A stretch of 64,000 nt of DNA from Mycobacterium sp. E183 (GCF_001667735.1 NZ_LZJN01000035.1:34300-98299), one strand, 5' to 3'. Numbered from the stretch's first letter, positions 35,144-44,493 are shown. Notes: generated by a model from the sequence alone, not told the origin. Numbers and translations: made by a program.

Positions 35144-36003
35144 GGGAGTCGCTCGACGGCGATACTGTTTTCGCCGGAATCAAGATGATGCGGCAGGTAG
35201 ATCAACGCGCCATCGTGCTGGTCGAAGGCCAAGAAGATACCGCGTTGATTGATCCGCACCTAAATCAAGAAGCGTGCCGGTCGGAGATAGCTTTCGGCAA
35301 GCAAGCGGTGCTTAGAGCCGCTCACCTCGCGGAACTCAGCGGGTATTCAACTGTATATGCGGTTGTAGACCGAGACTTCGACTCCGAAACCGACCTTCAA
35401 GAATACGGTGGCCATATCTCAGTATCTGAATACTACGACATGCAAGTGGATATCTTTAGGCATTGTCCGGGCATTCTTCAGCGCCTGCTCGCCGCGCACG
35501 CTGATCGCGAGAAGCTGCGTAGTCACATGCACAGACTAGCAACCCGGGCGGATGATTTGCTTGTTCAGATAGCCGGCCGCGTTGGGGCATTGCGACTTCT
35601 ATCGGTCAAGAAGACGCTGGGCATTCTGTTGAAGGACTTTCCTATGGCCCCGCTTATCGAGGCGCACGAAAACGGCGAACTTGTCGAGAAGATTTCCGTT
35701 ATTGCCATAGGCCGTACAAAAGCCGTCGACAAGCCGACGGCGGCGGACCTTCAGTCCATGCTTGAGGCGACAATAGCAGAACATAATTTAGCATTGCTAT
35801 GCGCAGGACACGACCTGGTTAATCTATTATCGGCACTCGCGAGCGGTCGTTGGGGAGGGCCATCTGGGTCCGACGCGATGGGTCGCGCCTACCGAAGCAC
35901 GACTGATTGGGAGTGTTTCGCGAAGCTTCGAGTTTGCGCGGATTTGCGCACTTGGGGCGAGGAATCCGGCCTTGTAATCTGGGAAAGAGACCTAGTGTCG
36001 TAG
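35140..36003 (+). CDS. PARIS AriB-like DUF4435 TOPRIM effector
   Basis: The 287-residue protein begins with a TOPRIM-like fold: IVLVEGQEDTALID (conserved Glu near residue 31), then a strand ending VVDRDFDSE (Asp-x-Asp, near residue 80). This is the DUF4435 pattern. In PARIS the AriB effector is released from AriA and acts as a nuclease that cleaves host tRNA. The ATG overlaps the ATPase stop (ATGA), so the two are translationally coupled. I kept this start over an upstream GTG because of the overlap. Lower GC than the chromosome. Confidence 0.72.
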   Translation: MRESLDGDTVFAGIKMMRQVDQRAIVLVEGQEDTALIDPHLNQEACRSEIAFGKQAVLRAAHLAELSGYSTVYAVVDRDFDSETDLQEYGGHISVSEYYDMQVDIFRHCPGILQRLLAAHADREKLRSHMHRLATRADDLLVQIAGRVGALRLLSVKKTLGILLKDFPMAPLIEAHENGELVEKISVIAIGRTKAVDKPTAADLQSMLEATIAEHNLALLCAGHDLVNLLSALASGRWGGPSGSDAMGRAYRSTTDWECFAKLRVCADLRTWGEESGLVIWERDLVS

Positions 36004-36247
36004 TGTGTCCTGCCAGGAATTCAAGCCCGGCTAATCCCGGCCGACGATGCACCGTTATGGTCTCGACGCAAGCAGGCAAATCGCGCAAGGGCGTCCGAGC
36101 CTTCGGGTTGGAACTAAGGTACGAAAACGCGGACTCCAGGCCGTCGCCCGCCACTCTCGGTTGTCCGAAGCTGATCAGGCTGACCCATCGGGCCGATTCC
36201 GGGTCGCGGTCATCGCGGGACGCCTTAGTTCTGAAACTTTCCAGCGC

Positions 36248-37228
36248 CTACAGGCCTGGCGACGGCGGCTTCGCAATGGGATCGACTTGAGGAATGAACG
36301 CTAGCCCCCCTTGATAGGGCTTGTAACTTTGTCCGATGCCGTAAAAATTGGGTAGGTCCGTAGGATCCTCTAAGATCGAGTTGGTGGCATGACCATATAG
36401 TCTGGCTACTAAGGTCCCGAGCGGCGATTCCTCGGAGTGGCCACTCGACTCGATAAGCATCAATGGTTCGACGCGATCGTCGGGTCCCATGAACTTCGCG
36501 ATTTGCGCTTGGGTGGACCCTTCTGGGACCCAGCCCCAAAAGAAGCACGCCTCGCCGAGTACGCACAGACAGTGAACCATCTGGTCTCGATCTGGGTGAA
36601 GCCGCTGGTTGATCTTGATAAATCGGGCTACCAATTCGTTCAGGCTGTCATCCGCTAGGCGTATCCCCACAACTGCTGTAAACAACGGATTGGTTAGGTC
36701 GACGTTCCCAGGCAGGCCATCAATCCGTCTATTCTCCGTCACCTGGCTTCGTGGAACGACAGGCCGGCGGAGCCTACTGCAAGTAACCAGCTTCGCCATC
36801 GCCGCGTCAAGGACCGAAATGCTTAACGATTGCTTGACCTCAAGAACCGCGTACGCGCCTTCGACCGGCATAACCCGCTGGCGATCAGTCGTCGTAGGCG
36901 GCGGCTTGATAAGAGGGAACCAAGTGTCATTGAAGATGACGACATCGCAATCACCGGCAGTATTGCCATCCCGGTCCGACACGGCCCCACAAGTTACTTC
37001 GTATCGACGAGGGAGGATCTTTGCGAGCTCTTCGCGAAAGATGGCCTCAATTGGCAGCCCTGCCGAAAAGTTGTACTGGCCCATCTTGATCTCGGCAAGC
37101 GCCCGGACACCGAGCATCAGTTCCACCCATTTGCAACGCTCGTAGAAGGCTCGCTGCATACGTTCAGTCGATGGCTTCGGCTGTGCGCCATTCAGGAGTA
37201 TGTCGATGTCGTCTGGCGGGTTAGTCAT
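36248..37228 (-). CDS. DUF6602-type nuclease-like protein
   Basis: The 326-residue protein has an N-terminal helix, then a block resembling DUF6602 and the PD-(D/E)xK fold. The segments are GLPIEAIFREELAKILP, then TAGDCDVVIFND (Asp) and VEGAYAVLEVKQSLS (Glu-x-Lys), about residues 60-135. The C-terminal half is not recognised. The D...ExK arrangement suggests a nuclease. It lies 268 nt downstream of the OLD-like gene on the same strand and faces the PARIS-like pair, so it may be the partner of that ATPase. Function is inferred. Confidence 0.65.
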   Translation of the reverse strand: MTNPPDDIDILLNGAQPKPSTERMQRAFYERCKWVELMLGVRALAEIKMGQYNFSAGLPIEAIFREELAKILPRRYEVTCGAVSDRDGNTAGDCDVVIFNDTWFPLIKPPPTTTDRQRVMPVEGAYAVLEVKQSLSISVLDAAMAKLVTCSRLRRPVVPRSQVTENRRIDGLPGNVDLTNPLFTAVVGIRLADDSLNELVARFIKINQRLHPDRDQMVHCLCVLGEACFFWGWVPEGSTQAQIAKFMGPDDRVEPLMLIESSGHSEESPLGTLVARLYGHATNSILEDPTDLPNFYGIGQSYKPYQGGLAFIPQVDPIAKPPSPGL

Positions 37229-37496
37229 GTTCTATTAATCCTCACGGTGAACTACGAAACTTGAGTGTTGCTACCAGTGGCGTTACCGCTACGCCTGACA
37301 CAACCGTAATACTCGCATCTGGCACTCTTCTAACGCGGAATGCGCATAAGAAGCCCACGCCACGCCGACTCCGCGCGGACTGGACAGTAATTGGCAGCGA
37401 CCAGTCGACCCTTCGCACCTGCTGCCATATTTGAGACGCCCGGAGCGTTCGGTCTCAGGACTCTGAGCGCACTCATCAGAGTGCGAGTAGGCGGAT

Positions 37497-39608
37497 TCAC
37501 CTGGCGGGGGCTAGTACCGGGTCGGTTGCTGTGATGACGTCGATTACTCGCCTCATCCCAGGTGGCTCATAACTGGCATCAACCATTTGGTCCACGATGA
37601 CATTGCGGAACCCCTCGTAGCTGCCCACACCGGACAGCTCCCGAGCGGCGAAGCGCTGCAAGATGGATCGGCCAGGAAGTTCTTTTACCCACGTCCCATT
37701 ATCGAGGGATGCGATAAACCCATCTTTGATCGCTGCCGCTTGCTGCTCAAGGAACGCATAGTCGATAGTATCTCGGGCATTGTTTAGGCGGTCAAATGTT
37801 GCGCTGACGGAGGCAATGAGCGCATCTGCTGCGTTGCGCTTGCTAGGGTCGCCTCCGAGATGCACAGAGGATACAATCCTATCGTTCACGATTTTCCTAA
37901 GGGCATCGACGACTAGTCTAGGCAACACTTCCTTTGCTGCGTTTCTTAGCGCTTCTACAACCTGGTCGTCGCTATCGAATTTTGGACGGCCCAAGAGAAC
38001 GCCGACAGCTTCACGGATGAAGCGTGGTTCCAATAGATAGTTTTCGATGTGGTAGGCGTCCCAGCTCAGTTGATGGGTGCCTTGCGGAGGCAATTCCGAC
38101 GGTGCGGAATCCCTATCGGTAACTGCGAAGAATCTCCTCGCCATACCAACCCGCTCAGCGGTGTGTGCGAGAACTTCATAAAGGTCCTTGACGCGACGTT
38201 TAGAGCCGCCGCTGACAAGGTTTGTATTCTTTGCAAAATCTGGAAAGAGCTTTTCAGTAATCCGTACATCGGTGTCCGTATCGCCACCACCCTCAAACAG
38301 TACAACCTTGCCCTGCGGACGGTACATTGCGAGGTCTCCAACGAGATCTATTGTTGCGCGTTCTAATTCGTCGCGGGCAAGAATTGGTACAGCTTGATTG
38401 TCTGTGAACTCCTCGGCGTCCGCTGCCGTCATGTGGAATACGCTGTAATTGGGGTTCCCAACAGCTTGGCGGAGCAAGGCGTCTGAGTGTGTAACCAGCC
38501 ACAACTGGTTATTACGAGCCTTACCCAAATGCTTATGGTAAAAGTCGGGGAATCCGCGCAGTAGGCCAGGATTTAGATGTAACTCCGGTTCGTCCAGCAG
38601 AATCATCGAATTTCGAGGTGTCGTATTTCGTAGCCAGAGATAACCATAAAGTACTTCTTTTTCGCCTGAGCTTAGTTCGTTGATGTCGTGCACCTGTCCG
38701 CCCTTGGTGCGGACTGGGAACCTCAGGCCGCCGTTGGGGTCAGGCTCAACGCCAAGGTATTGCTTGTCGGGGAAGAACGTTTGAAACAGTTCCTTCAACG
38801 TTTCGTTCAGATCAGACTGACCGGATGGCACTCCTGACTCGCGTGAAATCAGGTCACGAATATATGTAGTGGCCAATTGAGTCTTAACATTCGCGTATTT
38901 CTGCTGCCAGTTGTATAACGCCTGTTGTCTACGTTGCGAGTCGATTTGCTTAGCATCCAGATTGACTCCACCGATAATTTCTCGCTGGTAGGCGCGGGAA
39001 GCACTATGATACTCGATTACGCCCAGGTGATCCGGAACGTACGTTTGAAAGATCATTTCCACAATAAAGTTCGGAGTATGTGAAAGCTCCAAGTTAGAGC
39101 CGATGGTGAAAGCTAGCTGATAGGCAGGTTCCGTAAGCGCTTGACGGAGCATTGACGCAAGAACTTGAATGTTCTTCTGCGCAGCTTCACCATGCTGGCG
39201 GAATTGAGTTGCGAAAGCCGGCGAGAACGACGAGTGTGGTATTGGCTGTCCGATTGCCATGGCCCACGCGGCAGGTTCTACGACTCGCTCTGCGTTCGTA
39301 TTCAGGTAGTCTTTTTCGGAGGAGTGCAGTTCAATTGTGGCAGCAATACTTATGGGCCTGCTTTGGTCGCGAAAGAGTCGTTTGAACTGCTCGCGGTCGT
39401 TCATATCAATTTGGAACTCACCAAACCACTGCATCCACTCGGCACCTTCATATCCACCGTAGATAGACTTGAGGAGTCGAATGGCATCGAATACGCAAGA
39501 CTTCCCGCACCCGTTGGGTCCTGCGATCAAGATAAAATCTGTTAAGCTCTCAATCCTGAGGCGACGAATTGCCTTGAAATTTTCTATTAACAGGTCACGG
39601 AATCTCAT
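37497..39608 (-). CDS. OLD-like ATPase-TOPRIM protein
   Basis: About 703 residues. The N-terminal ATPase begins MRFRDLLIENFKAIRRLRI, with Walker A AGPNGCGKS (near residue 32), signature INELSSGEKEVL (near 310), Walker B MILLDEPELHLNP, and the switch WLVTHSDALL. A TOPRIM domain follows: VVLFEGGGDTDTDV (Glu) and FFAVTDRDSAP (Asp-x-Asp, about 495-510). Single-chain OLD nucleases act in phage defence. In-frame starts exist further upstream (39635 and 39779), but the conserved domain begins at 39608. Reduced GC and rare codons mark it as part of the island. Confidence 0.75.
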   Translation of the reverse strand: MRFRDLLIENFKAIRRLRIESLTDFILIAGPNGCGKSCVFDAIRLLKSIYGGYEGAEWMQWFGEFQIDMNDREQFKRLFRDQSRPISIAATIELHSSEKDYLNTNAERVVEPAAWAMAIGQPIPHSSFSPAFATQFRQHGEAAQKNIQVLASMLRQALTEPAYQLAFTIGSNLELSHTPNFIVEMIFQTYVPDHLGVIEYHSASRAYQREIIGGVNLDAKQIDSQRRQQALYNWQQKYANVKTQLATTYIRDLISRESGVPSGQSDLNETLKELFQTFFPDKQYLGVEPDPNGGLRFPVRTKGGQVHDINELSSGEKEVLYGYLWLRNTTPRNSMILLDEPELHLNPGLLRGFPDFYHKHLGKARNNQLWLVTHSDALLRQAVGNPNYSVFHMTAADAEEFTDNQAVPILARDELERATIDLVGDLAMYRPQGKVVLFEGGGDTDTDVRITEKLFPDFAKNTNLVSGGSKRRVKDLYEVLAHTAERVGMARRFFAVTDRDSAPSELPPQGTHQLSWDAYHIENYLLEPRFIREAVGVLLGRPKFDSDDQVVEALRNAAKEVLPRLVVDALRKIVNDRIVSSVHLGGDPSKRNAADALIASVSATFDRLNNARDTIDYAFLEQQAAAIKDGFIASLDNGTWVKELPGRSILQRFAARELSGVGSYEGFRNVIVDQMVDASYEPPGMRRVIDVITATDPVLAPAR

Positions 39609-40106
39609 AAACCCTAACTCCGGGTAGATGCGCATGATAGTCGACGACGCGTCAAGGATATGCGAAGCGAAGCATGGACCGGGGTTGCTGTCGGCACGCC
39701 GACGTCGATTGGTCGGTCCAGCTAGCCGCTCCCGGCTGGCAGGTGGCCACTGGTGCAGGGTGGTGACGGTGGTCAGCACCTAAAGGCATGCAGGGTCGTG
39801 TTCCTCCATATCGCGCCGTGCTGACGCACGATGGTGTGTGTACATCACCATGAGTTGAACCATACGAACATTTGGGAATACCCCGCGGAGTAGCCGTTTG
39901 GGTGCACCGTCCGCGCGGCTAGCGGCCCCGTAACTGAGTCACCAAATAGCGCTTGGATCCACCTCTTTGGCTCTACACATCCGCTCGAAGTGCTCGGGAT
40001 CTGCGAAACCTGAAGAATCCCATGCACCGAAGGATGTGAATCACCCGAGCATCCAACACGTCGACGCTTTACCCACCTTCGCGGGGGAAGCAGCGATTGC
40101 GGGTGC
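39609..40106. other. Gene-free 498-bp right border of the defence island
   Basis: No convincing coding region is seen on either strand; short open frames here lack ribosome sites and mycobacterial codon bias. GC content rises towards 40 kb. I found no copy of a tRNA 3' end and no integrase remnant. Confidence 0.5.
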
Positions 40107-40985
40107 TTAGAGTTCGGTCGCCAGCATCTGTTGGGTGGCCGCCCACGACGCTAGTAGCGCTAGACCATCCGCGGTCGGCGTACCCGCGGCAGCGGTGTAT
40201 ACGTTGAGGCGCAGGTTGGGTTCGTCGGGCAGTTCCAAAGACTCGACGTCCAAGTCGAGTTGACCCACGACTGGATGGTGCAAACGCTTGCGGCCCGACC
40301 GGTGCAGCCGCACGTCCTGAGATGCCCACCGTTGCCGGAATAGCTCACTGCGCGTTGACAGTTCGCCGACTAGGGCGATCAGCTCCTCGTCGTGCGGATT
40401 GCGGCCAGCTTCCATGCGCAGCTTCGCGGCCGCGTCCCTGACGATCTGGTCGTAGTCGACAAAAAATTCTCGGGCCGCCTCGGGGTGCAGATAGACGAAC
40501 CGCGCTGTGTTCGCTGGCCGTCGCGGATCGGCCAGCACCGGTGAGAACAGCGCGCGGGCTAGTTGATTCATGGCGAGCATGTCATAACGGCCGTTGTGGA
40601 TACAGGCTGGCGCATCGGAGATGGCGTCGAGCACCTGCTGCAGTGTCGAGCGCACCGTCACGGCCGGCTTGTGCCGGCGTGGGCGGCTTGGCCCACCGGA
40701 TTGGCGTGCGAGGTGGAACAGGTGGTCACGCTCGGCCTCGTCGAGTTGCAGGGCAGAGGCCAACGCGTCGAGCACGCCGTCGGAGGCGCCGGCGAGGCTG
40801 CCGCGTTCCATGCGCACGTAGTAGTCGACAGATACGCCCGCCAGTAGCGCTACCTCTTCGCGACGCAGACCTTTGACCCGACGATTGCCGCCGTAGGCGG
40901 TCAGGCCCGCCTGCTCGGGTGCGATGCGGGCGCGACGCGAGCTGAGAAACTCCCGGATCTCGGCGCGTAGATCCATCGTGGCCAT
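40107..40985 (-). CDS. XRE-family regulator with MmyB-like ligand domain
   Basis: The 292-residue protein has an N-terminal helix-turn-helix (GLRREEVALLAGVSVDYYVRME, about residues 38-60). A MmyB-like PAS-type domain follows, with RYDMLAMNQLARALFSP and a VYLHPEAAREFF segment. MmyB-type regulators bind fatty acids and usually control an adjacent SDR. Here an SDR gene lies directly upstream on the same strand. A 6/3/6 inverted repeat lies 36 nt upstream of the start. An ATG three codons in is an alternative. Confidence 0.82.
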   Translation of the reverse strand: MATMDLRAEIREFLSSRRARIAPEQAGLTAYGGNRRVKGLRREEVALLAGVSVDYYVRMERGSLAGASDGVLDALASALQLDEAERDHLFHLARQSGGPSRPRRHKPAVTVRSTLQQVLDAISDAPACIHNGRYDMLAMNQLARALFSPVLADPRRPANTARFVYLHPEAAREFFVDYDQIVRDAAAKLRMEAGRNPHDEELIALVGELSTRSELFRQRWASQDVRLHRSGRKRLHHPVVGQLDLDVESLELPDEPNLRLNVYTAAAGTPTADGLALLASWAATQQMLATEL

Positions 40986-41020
40986 CCCCTTACCGTAGGC
41001 CCGCTCTGCAATCTGAGGGA

Positions 41021-41035
41021 GGCACTGCGAGTGCC
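41021..41035. promoter_or_regulatory. Inverted repeat upstream of the MmyB-type regulator
   Basis: GGCACTGCGAGTGCC has perfect 6-bp arms around GCG. It lies between the SDR stop and the regulator start and may be the autoregulatory operator; it could also form a short attenuator hairpin. Confidence 0.45.
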
Positions 41036-41104
41036 CCGATGACTGCGTTGAGACCTGGCTTACAGGTGTGCACGAGGGACCGCTGGAAAGCCTGGCGCCG
41101 GCGC

Positions 41105-41908
41105 CTAAGTACCCGACGCGGTCGTCGCGATGCCGCCGTCTACCGGGATGATGGTGCCCGTGAGGTAGGACCCGGCCCGGCTAGCGAGAAACACGGCGAC
41201 ACCCGCCATGTCGTCGTCGCGGCCGAGGCGACGCAGCGGGGCCGCCGCCGCAATCGCGTCACCGATGGCATCGAGCGTCGACGCCATCATCTGCGACGGG
41301 AAGGGGCCCGGCGCTATTGCGTTCACCGTGATGTGCTGCGGGCCGAGTTCCCTGGCAAGCACTCTGGTGAGTTGATGAAGTGCCGCTTTGCTGCTGGCGT
41401 ACGAATAGTTGGGCGACTGGGCGACGTGGATGGCGGCGATGCTGCCGATGTTGATGACCCGAGCGGGATCATCGGCGGTGCCCGATCTGCGAAGTGCGGG
41501 CAGCAGCGCTTGCACCAGCCAGAACGGCGACTTGAGGTTGATGTCGATCACGGTGTCCCAGGCTTCCTCTGGGAACGTTGCCAGCGGTTCGCGCCACATC
41601 GCTCCCGCGTTGTTGACCAAAATGTTCAGGCGTTCCGAGTTCAACGTCACGAGACTGGCGAGGCGCTGACACTCCTCGTAGCTTGACAGGTCGGCGGGGA
41701 TCGCTTGAATGTCACCAAATTTCGACAACTCCTGCCGCGCCCCCGCGCACGCGTCTGCATTGCGTGAGCTGATGACGACGCGGGCGCCCGCCTGCAGAAG
41801 GCCGCGCGCTATCATCAGCCCGATACCCCTGGTGCCACCAGTGACCAGTGCGTACTTTCCACTGAGATCGAAAAGTCTTGTGCGCGATGCTACTTGATTT
41901 TCCGTCAT
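41105..41908 (-). CDS. Short-chain dehydrogenase (RhlG-like)
   Basis: A 267-residue SDR with TGGTRGIG near residue 23, NNAGAMWREP, a catalytic serine in NIGSIAAIH, and YASSK as the YxxxK motif. The ending GTIIPVDGGIA is typical. It resembles RhlG-type and other NADPH-dependent 3-oxoacyl reductases; the arginine in SSRN after strand 2 favours NADPH. It is the likely target of the MmyB-type regulator encoded 119 nt downstream. Confidence 0.82.
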   Translation of the reverse strand: MTENQVASRTRLFDLSGKYALVTGGTRGIGLMIARGLLQAGARVVISSRNADACAGARQELSKFGDIQAIPADLSSYEECQRLASLVTLNSERLNILVNNAGAMWREPLATFPEEAWDTVIDINLKSPFWLVQALLPALRRSGTADDPARVINIGSIAAIHVAQSPNYSYASSKAALHQLTRVLARELGPQHITVNAIAPGPFPSQMMASTLDAIGDAIAAAAPLRRLGRDDDMAGVAVFLASRAGSYLTGTIIPVDGGIATTASGT

Positions 41909-41964
41909 CTAAACCAGGTTGACAGGCATGTCGGGCCCTGGGGAGACCCTGGCGATACAGGTAC

Positions 41965-41995
41965 CGAAAGTGCCACCCTTGGATCGGCGAAAGTG
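41965..41995. repeat. Pair of CGAAAGTG direct repeats
   Basis: CGAAAGTG occurs at 41965-41972 and 41988-41995, 23 bp apart, between the divergent SDR and secreted-protein genes. The spacing is about two helical turns. A regulatory role is only a suggestion. Confidence 0.25.
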
Positions 41996-42075
41996 TCCCC
42001 TTCGGTGCTCCTGGTAGCTCCAAGTCGATGAACGCAGCCCGAACGACGGGCCGCGACGACCTACAGGAGATCACC

Positions 42076-42393
42076 ATGAAGAACACCGCCCGCAGATCGA
42101 TTCGTTTCCGCTACGCCGCCACGCTGTTCGGCGCGCTGGCCATTGTCGCGGTGGCGCCTGCCACCGCTTTCGCCGAGCCCAACGGGCCCACCGGCGGGGG
42201 CGGCGGATGCCACTACACCGACCCGGACGGCTACGACATCCCGATCGACGAGGGCCAGGGCGTCATCGTCGCCGGAAAGCTCGTCACGTGCACCAACGGT
42301 AAGACGGTCGTCACCGACGCACCGGCGCGCACGCACCCCCATCCGCCGGCCTCACCGCCCAACCACCTGCCGGTGCTGACCCGGAAGGCGTAG
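42076..42393 (+). CDS. Small secreted protein, unknown function
   Basis: The 105-residue protein has a classical signal peptide ending TAFA-EPN. A glycine-rich linker and a CHYTDPDGYDIPIDEG-to-TCTNG segment with two cysteines that could form a disulphide follow, then a Pro/His-rich tail. AGGAGAT precedes the ATG. Similar short mycobacterial exported proteins have no known function. Confidence 0.72.
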   Translation: MKNTARRSIRFRYAATLFGALAIVAVAPATAFAEPNGPTGGGGGCHYTDPDGYDIPIDEGQGVIVAGKLVTCTNGKTVVTDAPARTHPHPPASPPNHLPVLTRKA

Positions 42394-42481
42394 GCCGCGC
42401 GATCACACTGACACCACCGGGCCGCCACCGTGAAACGCGGTGGTGGCCCACGTGTGGGTCACCCCAATGAGTCGTGCCGGC

Positions 42482-42766
42482 CTACGGGCGTTCCTGAATT
42501 ACGCACTCCACAATCCGATTGGCCAACCGCGGGTCGAACCCCATGTGCGACACCCGCTGCGCTTCGGCAGCCGGAGAAACACCGGAGTTGAGATCCTGCT
42601 CAATGACCCCGAGGAGCTGCTGGTTCTGGTAATCGCGTTCCGACAGCGGGATTTGCGTAATGCTTCCCACGCAATTTCCGTAACCGCTCAAATCGGCACG
42701 AGCGGGCGCCGCCGCCATCATCGCGACGGTTACTCCGACTGCAGCGGCAACGGGAACGAAGCGCAC
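42482..42766 (-). CDS. Small secreted DUF732-like protein
   Basis: About 94 residues from the GTG start, with a signal peptide ending near APARA-DL. Two cysteines (NCVGS and ECVIQ) and a short helical domain follow. The size and pattern are like mycobacterial DUF732 proteins, but the family core is only weakly matched. A TTG eight codons upstream (42790) is an alternative start. Confidence 0.55.
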   Translation of the reverse strand: MRFVPVAAAVGVTVAMMAAAPARADLSGYGNCVGSITQIPLSERDYQNQQLLGVIEQDLNSGVSPAAEAQRVSHMGFDPRLANRIVECVIQERP

Positions 42767-42856
42767 GGGGATAAGGGTACCCAGCCGCAACGCCGAAAAA
42801 CCAGCAGACGGTTTACGCCCGGTCGGCAGAGGGGAGCATCCCGGCGCCGACAGCAG

Positions 42857-43528
42857 TCAGAAGTCGAGCCCGTATCCGCCGCGCAAGTCCCTGTGCGCCG
42901 CCTCGAGGGTGCGGTCGCACAACTCCACAAGTGCCTCGAGGTCGAGATCCGAGTCCCGGCCCAACCGGTCCAGCCACCCCATCTCCACCCTCCTCAGCTC
43001 CGACCATTTGAGTTCGCCCTCGTAGTACACGGTGACGTCCTCCTGCGGGGCGGGGCAGGCCGTCGTCTGCGCCAATTGTCGCTTGCACGAATCCAATTGG
43101 GTCAGCGAATACCCATGCTCCCGGAACTGACGGTCCCACTCGTCGAGCAGAAGACTTACCGCGTCGCGCACCGGTGGCGCGGCGTAGACCATCAGCTCGG
43201 CCACCCCGTCGTCGAGGCCGAGACGCATGCGGAAGTCGTAGAGCTCTCGGATGGCCTCGGCGCGGCGCTGGCTGGCGACCTCCTCGGCGGTGCCGGACCC
43301 CTCGTATTGAGCCGCCCGTTTGACGTAGATGGTCGCCGAAATCAGCGACTTCAACACGGCCTTCTTGTCGTCGGCCGCCCGCTTCTCGAAGTCGAGGACG
43401 CGTTCGTGGCGGCGGTCTTCCTCCTTGTTCCTGGCGTCGATGCGCTTCGTCCAAATCGCGACGGTGGCGCTCGAAATCACCGACGCGAGAGGTACGAGCG
43501 CGTTGGTCAGCAGCGTCGCCCAGTTCAT
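42857..43528 (-). CDS. Membrane-anchored coiled-coil protein, unknown function
   Basis: The 223-residue protein has one N-terminal membrane helix (about residues 8-26). A long charged helix follows (RIDARNKEEDRRHERVLDFE, about 29-60) likely to form a coiled coil, then a helical C-terminal part with two cysteines (DSCKRQL, TTACPAP). No family is recognised. The ATG at 43528 is supported by a nearby purine run. It is tandem with two short secreted-protein genes. Confidence 0.6.
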   Translation of the reverse strand: MNWATLLTNALVPLASVISSATVAIWTKRIDARNKEEDRRHERVLDFEKRAADDKKAVLKSLISATIYVKRAAQYEGSGTAEEVASQRRAEAIRELYDFRMRLGLDDGVAELMVYAAPPVRDAVSLLLDEWDRQFREHGYSLTQLDSCKRQLAQTTACPAPQEDVTVYYEGELKWSELRRVEMGWLDRLGRDSDLDLEALVELCDRTLEAAHRDLRGGYGLDF

Positions 43529-43538
43529 TGGTCGACCC

Positions 43539-43787
43539 TTACCCGCAGTACCCCGGGGGCGGCGCCGGGGCGCCGCGCGGGACCACGGTTTGGTTGCAGA
43601 GCCCCGATTCCGAATGCGGATTTTGAGCAGCGGTGGGGTTTGGGCTGGGGGTGTCTGGCGGCGCGGGATCGGCGTTGGCCGTGGCCGCGGTCAGCCCCAT
43701 AACGGCCATCGCCAATCCGCCGGCGAGAGCCGCGCCGGCGGCCACTCTTGTCAGTCTTGGGTGGGTGGGGCGGTCGGGTGTGGTCAT
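43539..43787 (-). CDS. Small secreted proline-rich protein
   Basis: The 82-residue protein has a long signal peptide ending near TANA-DPAP. A Pro-rich region follows, with a C-terminal segment holding LCNQTVV and GYCG (two cysteines). AAAGGAAG precedes the ATG. It starts just upstream of the coiled-coil gene on the same strand. Function unknown. Confidence 0.68.
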   Translation of the reverse strand: MTTPDRPTHPRLTRVAAGAALAGGLAMAVMGLTAATANADPAPPDTPSPNPTAAQNPHSESGLCNQTVVPRGAPAPPPGYCG

Positions 43788-43992
43788 GATCTTCCTTTGC
43801 GGTCGCATTCCCCGGTGGGTGCGCCCTGCAGGTGGACCATCCCCGCCGATTGGACAGTTTTCGATATCTCTTCCGGAGACCGTTACAAGAGAGCCGGAGT
43901 GGGTTGCGCCCAAACCTAGATCGAGGCTATTCGGGCGGCCAAAGGGTGTCTCGGGTTTGCGGAATTTGAGCCGTCGCGGTGTCGGGGTTAAT

Positions 43993-44493
43993 TCAGACGC
44001 GTTCAGCCTTCATGTCCATGTCGATCGTGCCTTGGCAGGCGCCGCTCAAAATGTCGGTGTGCATCAGACCGTCGAGCGATCCGTCGGGTTGGGGCGTGTA
44101 GGTGACCGTGGCTCGCGCCGGATTCCATTGGATCGACGTGTCGGGCATCATGCAGTCCCACTGGAAATCGTTGGTTTGCGACCACGACTTTCCGTCCCAG
44201 GTGAACTGGACGGGCTGCGGAACCGTCGGGTTGGTCGGTGGAGGGCCGCTGACGATCGTGGCGACGCACTTGCCGTTCGTGCAGCTCGAGCGCAAACCGT
44301 AGATCTCGGTGTGCTGCACCTCGGGATTGCCCACCGCCATGCTGGTGCCCGCCTTGGGACCAACCATGAACGTGATGGCGTACTGGCCGTTCCACGACGG
44401 ATTGTCGGCGAGGGCGGTAGCGGGAAATGACAGCGTGATCGGCAGCAACGCGGCGCATACACCGACGAAATTTTTCCAACGGTGCGATGCCAT
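43993..44493 (-). CDS. Secreted beta-rich protein, unknown function
   Basis: The 166-residue protein has a signal peptide (residues 1-29, ending TALA-DN). The mature domain starts NPSWNGQYAITFMVGPKAGT and has four cysteines: SSCTNGKC, DCMMPDT and GACQGT. The alternating hydrophobic pattern suggests a beta barrel or lipocalin-like fold, as in several mycobacterial secreted proteins. A GAGGAG ribosome site supports the ATG. Confidence 0.7.
   Translation of the reverse strand: MASHRWKNFVGVCAALLPITLSFPATALADNPSWNGQYAITFMVGPKAGTSMAVGNPEVQHTEIYGLRSSCTNGKCVATIVSGPPPTNPTVPQPVQFTWDGKSWSQTNDFQWDCMMPDTSIQWNPARATVTYTPQPDGSLDGLMHTDILSGACQGTIDMDMKAERV

Noticed and set aside
39609..40106. attR copy of the tRNA-Val 3' end
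   Set aside because: I looked for stretches matching the T-arm and acceptor end and found none longer than a few bases.
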